33,341 nt of DNA. Origin: Holophagales bacterium (lineage in GTDB: Bacteria; Acidobacteriota; Thermoanaerobaculia; Multivoradales; Multivoraceae). A program made the position numbers and the translations under genes. Below the pieces are notes generated by a model. The model ran no database searches, was not told the DNA's origin, and saw nothing but the letters and a program-made list of their open reading frames with translations. The DNA lies in assembly GCA_009837085.1 (NCBI GenBank), contig VXUF01000116.1:1-33341 (forward strand), given 5' to 3'. Shown piece by piece: positions 1 through 10,587 of this stretch; position 1 is the first letter of the stretch, and every line of letters begins with the position of its first letter.

Positions 1-55
1 CGGCCTTGCGGCCGGCGCGTCTCCCTGGCCGCCTGCGGCGGCAGCCGGCGAGGAC
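1..55 (-). repeat. Structured repeat family 1, copy A (truncated by window edge)
   Basis: Hairpins CGGCC-TTGC-GGCCG (1-14) and GCCGCC-TGC-GGCGGC (28-42); aligns with copy G. Confidence 0.75.
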
Positions 56-1510
56 TTCCTTGACTACCCGCGCCTTCTCGACGCCGGTCAACCGGGCGTC
101 GAGGCCCTGGTGCCGGTAGGTGAACCGCTCGTGGTCGATGCCGAACAGGTGCAGCACCGTGGCCTGGAAGTCGTGGATGTGCACCGGGTCCTTGACGATG
201 TTGTACGAGAAGTCGTCCGTCTCGCCGTGGACGACGCCGCCCCTGACCCCGCCGCCGGCCATCCAGATGCTGAAGCAGCGCGGATGATGGTCGCGGCCGT
301 AGTTCTCAGCGGTGAGGGCCCCCTGGGAGTAGATCGTGCGTCCGAACTCGCCGCCCCAGATGACCAGGGTCTCGTCGAAGAGACCGCGCTCCTTCAGGTC
401 CTGGATCAGCGCCCAGGCCGCCCGGTCGACGTCGCGGGCCTGGGCAGGCAGCACCGTCGGCAGGAGGGAGTGGACGTCCCAGCCGCGGTGGTAGATCTGC
501 ACGAAGCGCACGCCGCGCTCGACCAGACGCCGGGCCATCAAGGCCGCGTTCTGGAACTTGCCGGGCTCCCGGGCTTCCTCGCCCCAGCGTTCCCAGGTGC
601 TCTCCGGCTCACTCGAGAGGTCCGCCATCTCCGGCACCGAGGACTGCATGCGGAACGCCATCTCGTACTGCTCGATGCGGGCCAGGGTCTCCGGGTCGCC
701 GACCTGGGCGTGGCGCAGCCGGTTCAGCTCGCTCATGCCGTCGAGCACCCGTCGCCGGACATCCGGCGAGACGCCGTGTGGATCCTTGAGGTAGAGCACC
801 GGCTCGTCGCCGGTCTGGAGCCCTACGCCTGCGTACTCGGGGGAAAGGAAACCGGCGCTCCAGAGCTTCGCCGAGATCGCCTGGAGGCCCGCCGCCGGGT
901 GGCTGCGCTCCGCGTTCATCACGACGAAGGTGGGCAGATCCTCGTTCAGGCTGCCGAGGCCGTACGCGAACCAGGAGCCGATGCACGGCCGGCCCGGGAT
1001 CTGCTGGCCGGTCTGGATGAAGGTGATGCCCGGCTCGTGGTTGATCGCGTCGGTGTGCATCGAGCGGATGACCGCGATGTCGTCAGCCATGCTCGCGGTG
1101 TGGGGCAACAGTTCGGAGAACCACGCCCCGTTCTCGCCGTGCTGTGAGAACTCGAAGACGGACGGGGCGATCGGGAAGCGCGACTGGCCCGAGGTCATCG
1201 TCGTCAGTCGCTGCCCCTGCCGGATCGAGTCGGGCAGGTCCTGGTCGAAGTACTCCTTCATTCTCGGTTTGTAGTCGAGCAGGTCCATCTGCGGCGGCGC
1301 GCCCATCATGTGGAGGTAGATGCACTGCTTCGCCTTCGGCGCGAAGGGCGGCAGGTCGGGCAGGCCGCCGAACCGGTCCCTGGCTGCGGGGAGAGCGAAA
1401 GCGTCCTCGGCGAACAGGCTGGCCAGCGCCAGTCCGCCGATGCCTCGCGCGGCCGTACCGAAGAACTGGCGCCTGGTCTCGGCTCGAACGGTTTCCTTGA
1501 ATGGGTCCAT
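1..1510 (-). CDS. DUF1501 domain-containing protein (3' end runs off the window)
   Basis: Minus-strand frame from ATG at 1510 (MDPFKETVRAETRRQFFGTAARGIGGLALASLFAED...) open to position 1; contains DUF1501-like stretches (IYLHMMGAPPQMDLLDYKP, VIWGGEFGRTIYSQG, RDHHPRCFSIWMAGGGVRGG). Lies directly downstream of a PSD1 gene, the usual partner. Confidence 0.85.
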   Translation of the reverse strand, partial: MDPFKETVRAETRRQFFGTAARGIGGLALASLFAEDAFALPAARDRFGGLPDLPPFAPKAKQCIYLHMMGAPPQMDLLDYKPRMKEYFDQDLPDSIRQGQRLTTMTSGQSRFPIAPSVFEFSQHGENGAWFSELLPHTASMADDIAVIRSMHTDAINHEPGITFIQTGQQIPGRPCIGSWFAYGLGSLNEDLPTFVVMNAERSHPAAGLQAISAKLWSAGFLSPEYAGVGLQTGDEPVLYLKDPHGVSPDVRRRVLDGMSELNRLRHAQVGDPETLARIEQYEMAFRMQSSVPEMADLSSEPESTWERWGEEAREPGKFQNAALMARRLVERGVRFVQIYHRGWDVHSLLPTVLPAQARDVDRAAWALIQDLKERGLFDETLVIWGGEFGRTIYSQGALTAENYGRDHHPRCFSIWMAGGGVRGGVVHGETDDFSYNIVKDPVHIHDFQATVLHLFGIDHERFTYRHQGLDARLTGVEKARVVKEVLAGCRRRRPGRRAGRKA

Positions 1511-1526
1511 TCCCTAAGGCCTCCGG

Positions 1527-4500
1527 CTACTTGTTCAGGGTCTCGTCCAGGTTCATCAACTGGCTCGCCAACATCGTCCAGGCCGCCGACTCGTCGAATG
1601 GCAGGCCGGCGTCATGGGCCGACTCACCAACATCGACGAGCTGCCTGGCCGCCGCTTTATCGGCGCTGTAGAGGTCGATCAGGCCCTCGTACGTCCGTCG
1701 TGCCACCGTCCGCTCCGAGTCGTCGAAGTCCCGGGCCAGCAGCCGGGTCGTGAGGTAGTCGAGCCGGCGGTCGAAGTCGTCACCGGCCTCGCGCATCGCC
1801 CGCTGGGCGAGGAAGCGCGACGCCTCGACGAACTGCGTGTCGTTCATCGTGACCAGTGCCTGGAGCGGCGTGTTCGTCCGTTCGCGGCGCACCATCGAGT
1901 GCTCGCGGTTGCCGGCGTCGAAGATGGTCATCGACGGCGGCGGCGCGGCGCGCTTCCAGAAGGTGTAGAGGCTCCGCCGGTAGAGCTTGTCCCCCGAGTC
2001 CTGCTGGTAACGGGACGTGTTGCTCGCGTTCATCGCCACCCGCTCCCAGTGCCCTTCCGGCTGGTACGGCTTGACGCTCGGACCGCCGATCGTGCGCACC
2101 AGGAGGCCGCTGGCGGCGAGCGCCGTGTCACGGACCATCTCGGCGTCCATGCGGAAGCGGGGGCCGCGCGACAGCAGGCGGTTGTCGGGATCCTGCTCCA
2201 GCTTGTCCGGCGTCAGGGTGGCCGCCTGCCGGTACGTCGACGACGTCACCAGCCGCCGGAAGAAGCCCTTGACGTCCCACTCCGACTCCCGGAACTCGGT
2301 CGCCAGGTAGTCGAGGAGGTCGGGGTGCGTCGGCACGTCGCCCTGGGCGCCGAAGTCCTCGCTGGTCGTGACGAGCCCGGTGCCGAAGACCTGCTGCCAG
2401 AAGCGGTTGACGGTGACTCGCGCCGTCAGCGGGTTCGTCTCGTCCACCAGCCACTGGGCGAGGCCCAACCGGTTGCGGGGCAGGTCTTCCGGCATCGGCG
2501 GCAGCGCGGCCGGCGTGCCCGCCAGCACTCGCTCACGCGGCTGGTCGTAGTTTCCCCGGTACAGGACGTGGGCCGCCGCCTCGCTTCCAGGAAGCTCCTG
2601 CATCACGTGCGTGACGGTGCCGCGGCGGCGGAGTTCGCGCCACTCCGCTTCGATCTCGAGCCGGCGGGAGGCGAGCCGGCGCCACTCGTCGTCGTGTGTC
2701 TTGAGGTAGGAGCGTCGCAGCGCCTCGCGCTCGGGGGTGTCGAGTGCCACCGGCGCCTTGGCGGCAGCCGTCCGGAGCGCACTCCATTCCGAGACGACCT
2801 TCGCTTCCTCTACGGACAGGACGCGGTCGAAGACGCGCACGTCGGCGACGGCGCCGCCGGCCAGCGTCCGCGGCTTGCCGTCGTCCCTCACGTCGCCCCG
2901 CCCGAGGTAGAACGGCCGGTCGGTGCGGATGCGGCCCTCGACCTTCCTGAAGTACTCGCTGCCCTGCTCGGGAACGCGACCACCGTCGCGGTAGATGTGC
3001 ATGCCGCCGCGTTCGCCGGAGCCGTCGTAGGTGGCGACGATGTGGGTCCACTCGCCGGGAGTGAGCCGCTGCGTGTTGTTCGGGTTGATCAGGATGCTGG
3101 TGACGCCCCGGCCGGGTCCCGCTCGATCGCCGTAGAGGCCGAAGTAAAGCTCCCGTGCAGCCAGGGTCATCGCCCAGCCGCGGTTGCCGTCGGTCGGGTC
3201 GTACTGGCTCGCGATCGTGTAGGTGCCCTCGGCCTCCGGCATGCGGACCCAGAGGGCCAGCGAGAACGGCGAGTCCGTGTCGAGTTCGAGGTTCGGCAGC
3301 TCGACCCAGGACTCTCCGTCGAAGAGCACCGCGGGCAGATCTTTCGGGCCGGGCTCGATGCGGATCCCCTGTGACGAGGCGAGCGGCTGCCGTTCGCCCT
3401 TCAGGATCGCGGCCGGCTCCTCGCCGTCGAGGTCGAGCCGCAGGAGCTCGGAGGCCGTCCCCAGCGGAGCTTCGATGGACTGGTGGGCGCCGGCGCCGAG
3501 CCACTCCTCGAACGCCGCCTCCATCGCGTCCGGGCGTTCCGCCATCGCGTCCTCGATCTCGCCGACCTCCTCGCGCAGGCGGTACCAGTTATCGCGGTCA
3601 TCTTCGTGGGGCACCACCAGGGTCGGCGGCGGGTCGGAGATGTTGCCGTCCATGACGTACTGGGTCGTGTTCCGGAAGAACGCGGTCAGCGCGTAGAACT
3701 CGCGCTGGCTGATCGGGTCGAACTTGTGGTCGTGGCAGGTCGCGCAGCCGACGGTCATCCCCATGAAGACGCTGCCGATCGTCTCCGCGCGGTCCTTGGC
3801 GTAGATCGCCTCGTACTCCTCGATGACGGCGCCGCCCTCGTTCGTCGTGATGTTGTTGCGCTGGAGGCCGGTGGCGATCAACTGGTCGAGGGTCGGATCC
3901 GGCAGCAGGTCGCCGGCGATCTGATCGACCGTGAACTCGTCGAACGGCTGGTTCCGGTTGAACGCCTTGATCACCCAGTCGCGGTAGGCGTACATCTCCC
4001 GGTAATTGTCGATGTGGATGCCGTGGGTGTCGCCGTAGCGGGCCGCGTCCAGCCAGTAGCGGGCGCGGTGCTCGCCCCAGTGGGGCGAGTCGAGCAGACG
4101 GTCGACGAGGCGCTCGTAGGCCCCTGCTTCGGTGTCGTCGAGGAAGGTCGCGAGCGTGCCCGGATCGGGCGGAAGTCCGGTCAGGTCGAGGGCGGCGCGC
4201 CGGGCCAGGGTGTGGCGGTCGGCCTCCTCGGCGGGCGTCAGTTCCTCCGTTTCGAGCCGCGCCAGGATGAAGCGGTCGAGCGGATCGCGGGCCCAGGCAT
4301 CGTCGTCGACCGCGGGCGGCGCCGGCCGCTCGATGGCGGCGAAGGACCAGTGCTCGTCCCAGGGCGCGCCCTGCTCGATCCAGCGCGTAAGGGTCCCGAT
4401 CTGCTCGTCGGAGAGTGACTTCTGCGACACCTCGGGCGGCATCCGCCGCAGCCGGTCCGCGTGGTTGATGCGCTCGACCAGCAGGCTGGCGCCTGTGTCG

Positions 4501-4778
4501 CCGGGCACGACCGCGGGACCGCGCGGTCGGTTGCTGCGTCCCGCGGGAGGCCGCGCACTGAAAGCGCCGTCCCGCGTGTCGAGCCTCAGATCGGCTTCGC
4601 GGGTCGCCTCGTCGGGCCCGTGGCAGGCGAAGCAGTTGTCGGAGAGGATCGGCCGGACATCGCGCTGGAAGTCGACGGCGGGCGCCGGCTCGGCGGCGGC
4701 GGCCCACAGCGAGGCCGTAGAGCCGCAGGCCGCGATTGCCAGCGCCGTCAGGAACAGGCGGGACACTCTATGAAGCAT
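1527..4778 (-). CDS. PSD1 and planctomycete cytochrome C domain-containing protein (PSCyt1-DUF1549-LamG-DUF1553)
   Basis: ORF 1527..4901 (-); likely start [18 protein letters not shown] at 4778. Contains [32 protein letters not shown]...DLTGLPPDP, a LamG-like segment ([23 protein letters not shown]), and C-terminal DUF1553 ([34 protein letters not shown]). Confidence 0.9.
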   Translation of the reverse strand: MLHRVSRLFLTALAIAACGSTASLWAAAAEPAPAVDFQRDVRPILSDNCFACHGPDEATREADLRLDTRDGAFSARPPAGRSNRPRGPAVVPGDTGASLLVERINHADRLRRMPPEVSQKSLSDEQIGTLTRWIEQGAPWDEHWSFAAIERPAPPAVDDDAWARDPLDRFILARLETEELTPAEEADRHTLARRAALDLTGLPPDPGTLATFLDDTEAGAYERLVDRLLDSPHWGEHRARYWLDAARYGDTHGIHIDNYREMYAYRDWVIKAFNRNQPFDEFTVDQIAGDLLPDPTLDQLIATGLQRNNITTNEGGAVIEEYEAIYAKDRAETIGSVFMGMTVGCATCHDHKFDPISQREFYALTAFFRNTTQYVMDGNISDPPPTLVVPHEDDRDNWYRLREEVGEIEDAMAERPDAMEAAFEEWLGAGAHQSIEAPLGTASELLRLDLDGEEPAAILKGERQPLASSQGIRIEPGPKDLPAVLFDGESWVELPNLELDTDSPFSLALWVRMPEAEGTYTIASQYDPTDGNRGWAMTLAARELYFGLYGDRAGPGRGVTSILINPNNTQRLTPGEWTHIVATYDGSGERGGMHIYRDGGRVPEQGSEYFRKVEGRIRTDRPFYLGRGDVRDDGKPRTLAGGAVADVRVFDRVLSVEEAKVVSEWSALRTAAAKAPVALDTPEREALRRSYLKTHDDEWRRLASRRLEIEAEWRELRRRGTVTHVMQELPGSEAAAHVLYRGNYDQPRERVLAGTPAALPPMPEDLPRNRLGLAQWLVDETNPLTARVTVNRFWQQVFGTGLVTTSEDFGAQGDVPTHPDLLDYLATEFRESEWDVKGFFRRLVTSSTYRQAATLTPDKLEQDPDNRLLSRGPRFRMDAEMVRDTALAASGLLVRTIGGPSVKPYQPEGHWERVAMNASNTSRYQQDSGDKLYRRSLYTFWKRAAPPPSMTIFDAGNREHSMVRRERTNTPLQALVTMNDTQFVEASRFLAQRAMREAGDDFDRRLDYLTTRLLARDFDDSERTVARRTYEGLIDLYSADKAAARQLVDVGESAHDAGLPFDESAAWTMLASQLMNLDETLNK

Positions 4779-4801
4779 GGAGGTAGTAGAGGATAGACCA
4801 C

Positions 4802-5344
4802 ATGAACATGATCGAAGAAGTCCTGTCGTTCTGGTTCGAAGAGAGCGGCCCCGAGCAGTGGTGGACCCGCGATCCGAGGTTCGACGCGGAGATCCGGTCA
4901 CGGTTCGGAGCGCTTCACGACCGGGCGGTCCAGGGGGCGCTGCACGGCTGGCGGGATACGCCGGAAGGTCGTCTCGCCGAGATCATCGTGCTCGACCAGT
5001 TCTCGCGCAACCTCTACCGCGAGGACCCGCGCGCCTTCGCGGCCGACGCGATGGCGTTGGCGCTGGCCCAGGAGGCGGTGCGGATTGGCGCCGATCAAGC
5101 TGTTCCGCCGGTCCAGCGGCAGTTCTTCTACATGCCCTACCAGCACAGCGAGTCGCCGCGGATCCACGAGATCGCGGTCCAGTTGTTCGAGAGCCTCGAC
5201 GACCCGGAGAGCCTGGACTTCGAGCGGCGGCACAAGGCGATCATCGATCGCTTTGGGCGCTACCCACATCGCAACCGCGTCCTCGGCCGCTCTTCGACGC
5301 CAGAGGAGATCGCGTTCCTTCGGGAGCCCGGGTCGTCGTTCTGA
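4802..5344 (+). CDS. DUF924 family protein
   Basis: MNMIEEVLSFWFEESGPEQWWTRDPRFDAEIRSRFG...IIVLDQFSRNLYREDPRAFAAD...FFYMPYQHSES; characteristic DUF924 motifs. Confidence 0.88.
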   Translation: MNMIEEVLSFWFEESGPEQWWTRDPRFDAEIRSRFGALHDRAVQGALHGWRDTPEGRLAEIIVLDQFSRNLYREDPRAFAADAMALALAQEAVRIGADQAVPPVQRQFFYMPYQHSESPRIHEIAVQLFESLDDPESLDFERRHKAIIDRFGRYPHRNRVLGRSSTPEEIAFLREPGSSF

Positions 5345-5401
5345 GGAGCGGGCCCGGAGGTCTCTGTACCCGCGAGGCGACCGCGTAGTACGTTGGCGAC
5401 G

Positions 5402-5908
5402 ATGGCAACCCGAAGGGCCTTCCTCACTGCGGTCGGGGTCACAGTACCGGTCTTGGCGTCCACCTTGGCCTGCTCGACGGCGATCGTGACGACGCCGCCG
5501 TCCGCTCCGGCCCAGGCACCGCCAGCGGCGGCAGAGCCTGAACCGGCCGCACCGCCGGCCTCCGTGCTCGACGGCATCTTCACCGAAGCACAGGCGGAGC
5601 GAGGTCGGGCCGCCTACGACGCGCAATGCGCCGAATGCCACGGCGAGGGCCTGGGCGGCGGCGAAATGGCGCCGGGTCTGACCGGCGTGGCGTTCAGGTT
5701 CCGCTGGCGCGGGCTCAAGGTGGCGGACATCTACACCAGCGTCCAGTCGACCATGCCGCCGGAAGAACCCGGGACACTTGGCGACCAGGCGTACATCGAC
5801 ATCGTCGCGTTCCTGCTGAGCGCCAACGGGTACCCCGCGGGCGCTCGGGAGCTGACCGCGGACCTGGTGCTGCTTCAGGGAGTAGCGGTCGAGCGCATGC
5901 CGCCGTAG
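5402..5908 (+). CDS. c-type cytochrome, exported (lipoprotein-like)
   Basis: MATRRAFLTAVGVTVPVLASTLAC N-terminus; heme motif CAECHGEGLGGGEMAPGLTG; candidate distal Met in STMPPEEPGTLGDQAYIDIVAFLL. Confidence 0.85.
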   Translation: MATRRAFLTAVGVTVPVLASTLACSTAIVTTPPSAPAQAPPAAAEPEPAAPPASVLDGIFTEAQAERGRAAYDAQCAECHGEGLGGGEMAPGLTGVAFRFRWRGLKVADIYTSVQSTMPPEEPGTLGDQAYIDIVAFLLSANGYPAGARELTADLVLLQGVAVERMPP

Positions 5909-5919
5909 CGTCCGCGGAT

Positions 5920-7692
5920 CTACGGTGCCGAGTACTCCAGCGCGAAGACGAACAGGTTGTTCGCGAACCCGGGCTTGAGCTCGGGCGTCAGCCGCAGGAA
6001 GCTCGACGTGGTGGCCGAGATGCCGGTGCTGACCGCCACGTACTGGGTGCCGTCAACGGCGTAGGTGATCGGGTAGCCGGTAACCGGCGCGCCGAGATTC
6101 ACCTCCCACAGCACCTCGCCCGTCTCCTGGCTGTAGGCCTTGAAGCGGCCGTTCACGTCGCCGCCGAAGAGCAATCCGCCGCCGGTGGCGACCAGCGAGG
6201 TCGTCGAGGCGCGCTGTTCGTGCAGCCAGACTGTCTTGCCGGTTTCGGCGGAGATCGCGTAGACGGTGCCGAGGTTCTCCGTGCCGGGCGCCAGTTCGTG
6301 GCGGACGCTCAGGGCGTAGTAGGGGTGGGACGCGCTCGGGTCGGTCGTCGTCAGCGTCGGCATGCACATGTTGCGCAGCGGGTAGTACAGCGTGTTCGTC
6401 TCGGGGCTGTAGGCGCCGGCCTCCCAGTCCTTGCCGCCGTGCATGTTCGGGCAGATGAGCCGCTCCTCCTCCAGCGCATGGAAGATGACCTCGGGATTCT
6501 CGGTCGCCTTGCCGGTCTCGCCGTCGATGCTCTGGATGACGTTCTGGTAGACGGTCGGCCGCGCCCACAGGAACTCGCCGGTCTCCCGGTCGATGGAGTA
6601 GACGAGGGCCGTCTTGCCGGGGATCCCCGTGATCACCTTGCGCACCTCGCCGGGCTCGACGTTCGGGTTGATCCAGGCCACCTCGTCGGGATCCGGCGTC
6701 ACCGCGGTGTCGACGATCAGGCGTTCGAACGGATGGTCGAGATCCCAGTGGTCGTTCATGTGCTGGTAATGCCAGACGATCTCCCCGGTGTCGCCGTCGA
6801 GAGCGAGCGTCGAGTTGTGGTACAGGTGCGTCCTGTCCGTTCCGCCCAGCATGAACTTGGGCGCCGGCGCCGTGACCGAGGTGCCGGCGAAGACCAGGTT
6901 GAGCTCCGGGTCGTAGCTCGGAGGCATCCAGGACCCGACGTGGACCCGCTTCTCGAACGGCACGTCGCCCCAGGTCTCGTTCCCCGGCTCGCCGGGGGCG
7001 GGAATCGTGAGGCGCCTCCACAGCTCCTCGCCGGTCAACGCGTCGTGGGCCGTGATCACGCAGGCCTCGGGCCCGGCGCGCGGCGAGCAGCTGCGGCCCG
7101 AGAACGCCTTGCCGTTGCCGATGATCGGGCCGGCGCCCTGAAGCGCGGGATGGACCGTGTAGTCGAGGACCATCGTCTCCCAGACCATCTTGCCGGTCTC
7201 GGCGTCGAGCGCGAAGAGGTGGTCGTCGACGCTGGTGTCGATGATCAGGTTCGCGTAGATGGCGATGTTCCGGTTGTTCTGGGACAGGAAGCCCCCGACG
7301 TAGTCCTTCGCGTCCTCGGGGATCTTTCGGCGGTGCTCCCAGATCAGATCGCCGGTCGCGGCGTCGAGCGCCTGGATCACGTCGTTCGGATTCGGCATGT
7401 ACATGACGCCGCGGTAGGCGAGCGGCGTGCCCGTCTGGCTGCCGTCGTTCAGCGACCGGGTCCACACCATCCGCAGGTCGCCGACGTTCTCCGGCGTGAT
7501 CTGGTCGAGCGGGCTGTAGCCCCAGCCGTTCGCGGTGCGCCGCCACATGAGCCAGTCCCCGGGCGCCGGATTCTCGAGCATCTCGTCGGTGACCGGGACG
7601 AACGCGTCGCCGGACTGGGCGTGTGCGGCCGGGCCGACGAGGGCCGCGGCTGCGACCGCGGCGACGAGTAGGTAGTGGAACCGATTCGGCAT
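5920..7692 (-). CDS. PQQ-dependent dehydrogenase-like beta-propeller quinoprotein
   Basis: Signal peptide MPNRFHYLLVAAVAAAALVGPAAHAQ; repeated propeller motifs (ALDAATGDLIWEHR, ALDAETGKMVWETM, AISAETGKTVWLHEQ, AYSQETGEVLWEVNLGAPVTGYPITY). Confidence 0.88.
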   Translation of the reverse strand: MPNRFHYLLVAAVAAAALVGPAAHAQSGDAFVPVTDEMLENPAPGDWLMWRRTANGWGYSPLDQITPENVGDLRMVWTRSLNDGSQTGTPLAYRGVMYMPNPNDVIQALDAATGDLIWEHRRKIPEDAKDYVGGFLSQNNRNIAIYANLIIDTSVDDHLFALDAETGKMVWETMVLDYTVHPALQGAGPIIGNGKAFSGRSCSPRAGPEACVITAHDALTGEELWRRLTIPAPGEPGNETWGDVPFEKRVHVGSWMPPSYDPELNLVFAGTSVTAPAPKFMLGGTDRTHLYHNSTLALDGDTGEIVWHYQHMNDHWDLDHPFERLIVDTAVTPDPDEVAWINPNVEPGEVRKVITGIPGKTALVYSIDRETGEFLWARPTVYQNVIQSIDGETGKATENPEVIFHALEEERLICPNMHGGKDWEAGAYSPETNTLYYPLRNMCMPTLTTTDPSASHPYYALSVRHELAPGTENLGTVYAISAETGKTVWLHEQRASTTSLVATGGGLLFGGDVNGRFKAYSQETGEVLWEVNLGAPVTGYPITYAVDGTQYVAVSTGISATTSSFLRLTPELKPGFANNLFVFALEYSAP

Positions 7693-7760
7693 CGAGAACA
7701 CCTCTTCCTGTCTGGGTGGAGCCGTAGAGTATGGCCCAGCGCCCGCTAAGCTTGCCGGCA

Positions 7761-10586
7761 ATGCCACACAACAAGGTCGCCTTCGCTGCGGCTGCCGTCG
7801 CGGCAGCCGCCCTGTTCGCCCTGTGTCCGCCCGCCGCGGCGCAGGAAGCCGGCGACCTCGCCGCCGACGATGTCGTCTCCCTCCTCGTCCGCCTCGGCGT
7901 GAACGACGCCGCCGCCCGCGACTGGGACGGCTCCGTCGAGATCTCTGGCGGAGAACTGCTCGGAGTGCGGAATTGGCGTCCCCGGCCGGGCGAGGAAGTG
8001 TCCGGCAGCACCTGGAAGCTGGCCAGCTATCAGGGTCCGAACTTCACCCCCCGCGCCATGCACGATACGCAGACGGTCGGTCCGGTCGAGTACGTCCGAT
8101 CGCCCGGACTGGTCGTCGACGTGCGGGGCAACGGCGGCACGCGCCTGATGTTCGCCACCGCCAACGGCGAGTTCGAGGTCCGGCTCGCGGATGTCTCGGT
8201 CGGCCGGCGGCTGCGGTTCCTGGGCGGCGACGTGACGGTCGAGCGCGTGCCCGGGGTCGAGCGGCTGACTGCCGACGACTACCAGAACGACTTCGCGACG
8301 ATCCTCGGCAGCGACGGCGACGAGGTCTGGGCCGCCTGGCTCGGCTATCGCGACAACGCGAACGAGGTGCTGGCGCGGCGGTTCGACGGACAGGGCTGGG
8401 GACAGGTCCAGACCCTGACGGAGCAGCCCGGCGATCACTTTCTCGTGAAGATGGGCCGCGACGGGGAGGGCCGCCCCTGGGTCGTCTACTCGGCTCAGGT
8501 CGAGGGCAACTGGGATCTCTACGCGCGCGTCCTCGACGGCGAGTCCTGGTCGGCGGCGGAACGGCTGACCGAAGCGCCGCAGCCGGATGTGTTTCACAAC
8601 CTGGCGACGGACGCCGAGGGGAATCTCTGGGTGGTCTGGCAGGGCTTTCGCGACGGCGCCGCCGACATCTTCGCCCGCCGCTACGACGGCGAACGCTGGT
8701 CCGAGGCGGAGCAGGTCTCGTCATCGGCGGCGAACGACTGGGAGCCGGTGATCGTCGCCGACTCGAAGGGCGGCGTGTACGTCGGCTGGGACAGCTACGG
8801 CGCCGGCAACTACGACGTGCTGGTCCGACGCTGGGCCGGCGGCGAGTGGGGCGAGGAGATGGCGGTCGCCTCGACGGCCAAGTATGAGGCGCACATCAGT
8901 CTCGCCGTCGACGGGCAGGACCGGGTCTGGGCGGCGTGGAACGAGAGCGGTGTCAACTGGGGCAAGGACACCGGCTGGGTGCTCAATCGGGAGGGCACGC
9001 GGCTCTACGAGTGGCGCACGATGAACGTCGCGGTTCACGACGGCTGGGAGTGGCGGTCGCCGGCCGCGGACATCAACGACGCGTTACCCGAAGAGCTCCA
9101 GGGCTACAACGACTTCCCCGTCCTCTTCCCGGACGGCGACGGACGCATCTGGCTTCATTTCCGGCACCGGACCACCCGCCAGGCCGACATCCTCAGCGAG
9201 TCCCCGGCCCACCGGGCCGCCTGGGAGGTCTGGAGCACGACGCTCCAGGGTGACCGCTGGCTCCGGCCGCAACACATCCCGATGACGCGCTTCCGGCAGG
9301 ACGCCCGCTGGGGGCTGGCCGCGGACGGCAACGGCGACGTCTGGGCGTGCTGGCCGACGGACAACCGGGACTACTCGGGTTTCCTGTTCGAGCACGCCGA
9401 CGTCTACGCCGCGAAGCTGCCGCGCTTGATGACGAAGGTCGTGCCGCCGAAGCTGGTGGCCCTGGTCGTCGACGACGTGCCGGGATACGTGATCCACGAG
9501 AACGAGGCGGAGGACCTGGAGCGAATCCGCAACTACGAGATCGAGTCCGAGGGCAAGACGTACCGCATCTACCGCGGCGACACCCATCGCCACACCGAGA
9601 TCTCGATGGACGGCAACAACGATGGCTCGCTGATCCAGACCTACCGCTACGCGATGGATGTCGCCTCGCTCGACTTCCTACTGGCCAGCGAGCACAACTT
9701 CCTGGGCGGCCCGGACATCGAGTACATCAACTGGCTCCTGCACCAGACGGTCGACGTGTTCTCGGTCTCCGGCCGCTTCCAGCCCTTCTACGGCTACGAG
9801 CGGAGCATCTCCTTCCCCGACGGGCACCGGAACATCCTGTTCGCGGAGCGCGGCAAGCCGACTCTGCCGGTCACCGAAGCGGAGCGGACCCACGAGGAGG
9901 GCGCGGCGAGGCTCTACGAGTACCTGAAGGAGCACGACGGCATCGCGATCTCCCACACGTCGGCTTCGAGCATGGGGACCGACTGGCGCGACAACGATCC
10001 CGAGGTCGAACCCCTCGTCGAGATCTACCAGGGGGATCGGGTCTCGAACGAGTACGAGGGCGCGCCGCGGGCCGCCCGCACGGGCAACCTGCGCTCAGCC
10101 CCGGGAGGCTTCCGGCCGGAGGGCTACGTCTGGAACGCCTGGGCCAAGGGCTACAAGCTGGGCGTGCAGGCCGCGTCGGACCACCTCTCGACCCACATCT
10201 CCTACGCCGCCACGATCGCCGAGGAGTTCACGCGCGAGGGGATGCTCGAGGCGATGAAGAAGCGCCACAGCTACGGCGCGACGGACAACATCATCCTCGA
10301 CTACCGGCTGCGGACCGGAGGCAGGGAGTACCTTCAGGGCGACATCCTGACCGCGGACGGCGACTTCCGGCTCAGCGTCCGCGTCATCGGCACGACGCCG
10401 ATCCGCCAGATCGACATCATCCGCGACCAGACCTTCCTCTACAACCGCCAGAATCTGGAGGCCGACGTCAGCCTCGAGTTTGCCGACGCCGACGTCGAAC
10501 CTGGCGAGCACCTGTACTACGTGCGGGTGATCCAGGTCGACGGCAACATGGCCTGGTCCTCGCCGATCTGGGTGACCGTCGAGTAG
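7761..10586 (+). CDS. Exported propeller-like N-terminus + DUF3604 domain protein
   Basis: MPHNKVAFAAAAVAAAALFALCPPAAAQ signal; repeats such as DIFARRYDGERWSEAEQVS / DLYARVLDGESWSAAERLT; C-terminal DUF3604-like YRGDTHRHTEISMDGNNDGSLIQTYRYAMDVASLDFLLASEHN. Confidence 0.82.
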   Translation: MPHNKVAFAAAAVAAAALFALCPPAAAQEAGDLAADDVVSLLVRLGVNDAAARDWDGSVEISGGELLGVRNWRPRPGEEVSGSTWKLASYQGPNFTPRAMHDTQTVGPVEYVRSPGLVVDVRGNGGTRLMFATANGEFEVRLADVSVGRRLRFLGGDVTVERVPGVERLTADDYQNDFATILGSDGDEVWAAWLGYRDNANEVLARRFDGQGWGQVQTLTEQPGDHFLVKMGRDGEGRPWVVYSAQVEGNWDLYARVLDGESWSAAERLTEAPQPDVFHNLATDAEGNLWVVWQGFRDGAADIFARRYDGERWSEAEQVSSSAANDWEPVIVADSKGGVYVGWDSYGAGNYDVLVRRWAGGEWGEEMAVASTAKYEAHISLAVDGQDRVWAAWNESGVNWGKDTGWVLNREGTRLYEWRTMNVAVHDGWEWRSPAADINDALPEELQGYNDFPVLFPDGDGRIWLHFRHRTTRQADILSESPAHRAAWEVWSTTLQGDRWLRPQHIPMTRFRQDARWGLAADGNGDVWACWPTDNRDYSGFLFEHADVYAAKLPRLMTKVVPPKLVALVVDDVPGYVIHENEAEDLERIRNYEIESEGKTYRIYRGDTHRHTEISMDGNNDGSLIQTYRYAMDVASLDFLLASEHNFLGGPDIEYINWLLHQTVDVFSVSGRFQPFYGYERSISFPDGHRNILFAERGKPTLPVTEAERTHEEGAARLYEYLKEHDGIAISHTSASSMGTDWRDNDPEVEPLVEIYQGDRVSNEYEGAPRAARTGNLRSAPGGFRPEGYVWNAWAKGYKLGVQAASDHLSTHISYAATIAEEFTREGMLEAMKKRHSYGATDNIILDYRLRTGGREYLQGDILTADGDFRLSVRVIGTTPIRQIDIIRDQTFLYNRQNLEADVSLEFADADVEPGEHLYYVRVIQVDGNMAWSSPIWVTVE

Positions 10587-10587
10587 C

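Noticed and set aside
110-1147. 345-aa plus-strand ORF (and similar shadow ORFs 1614..3374, 3483..4418, 5626..7671, 22026..23027, 26859..28190)
   Set aside because: All lie antisense or out of frame to genes with clear family signatures; typical of high-GC third-position bias.
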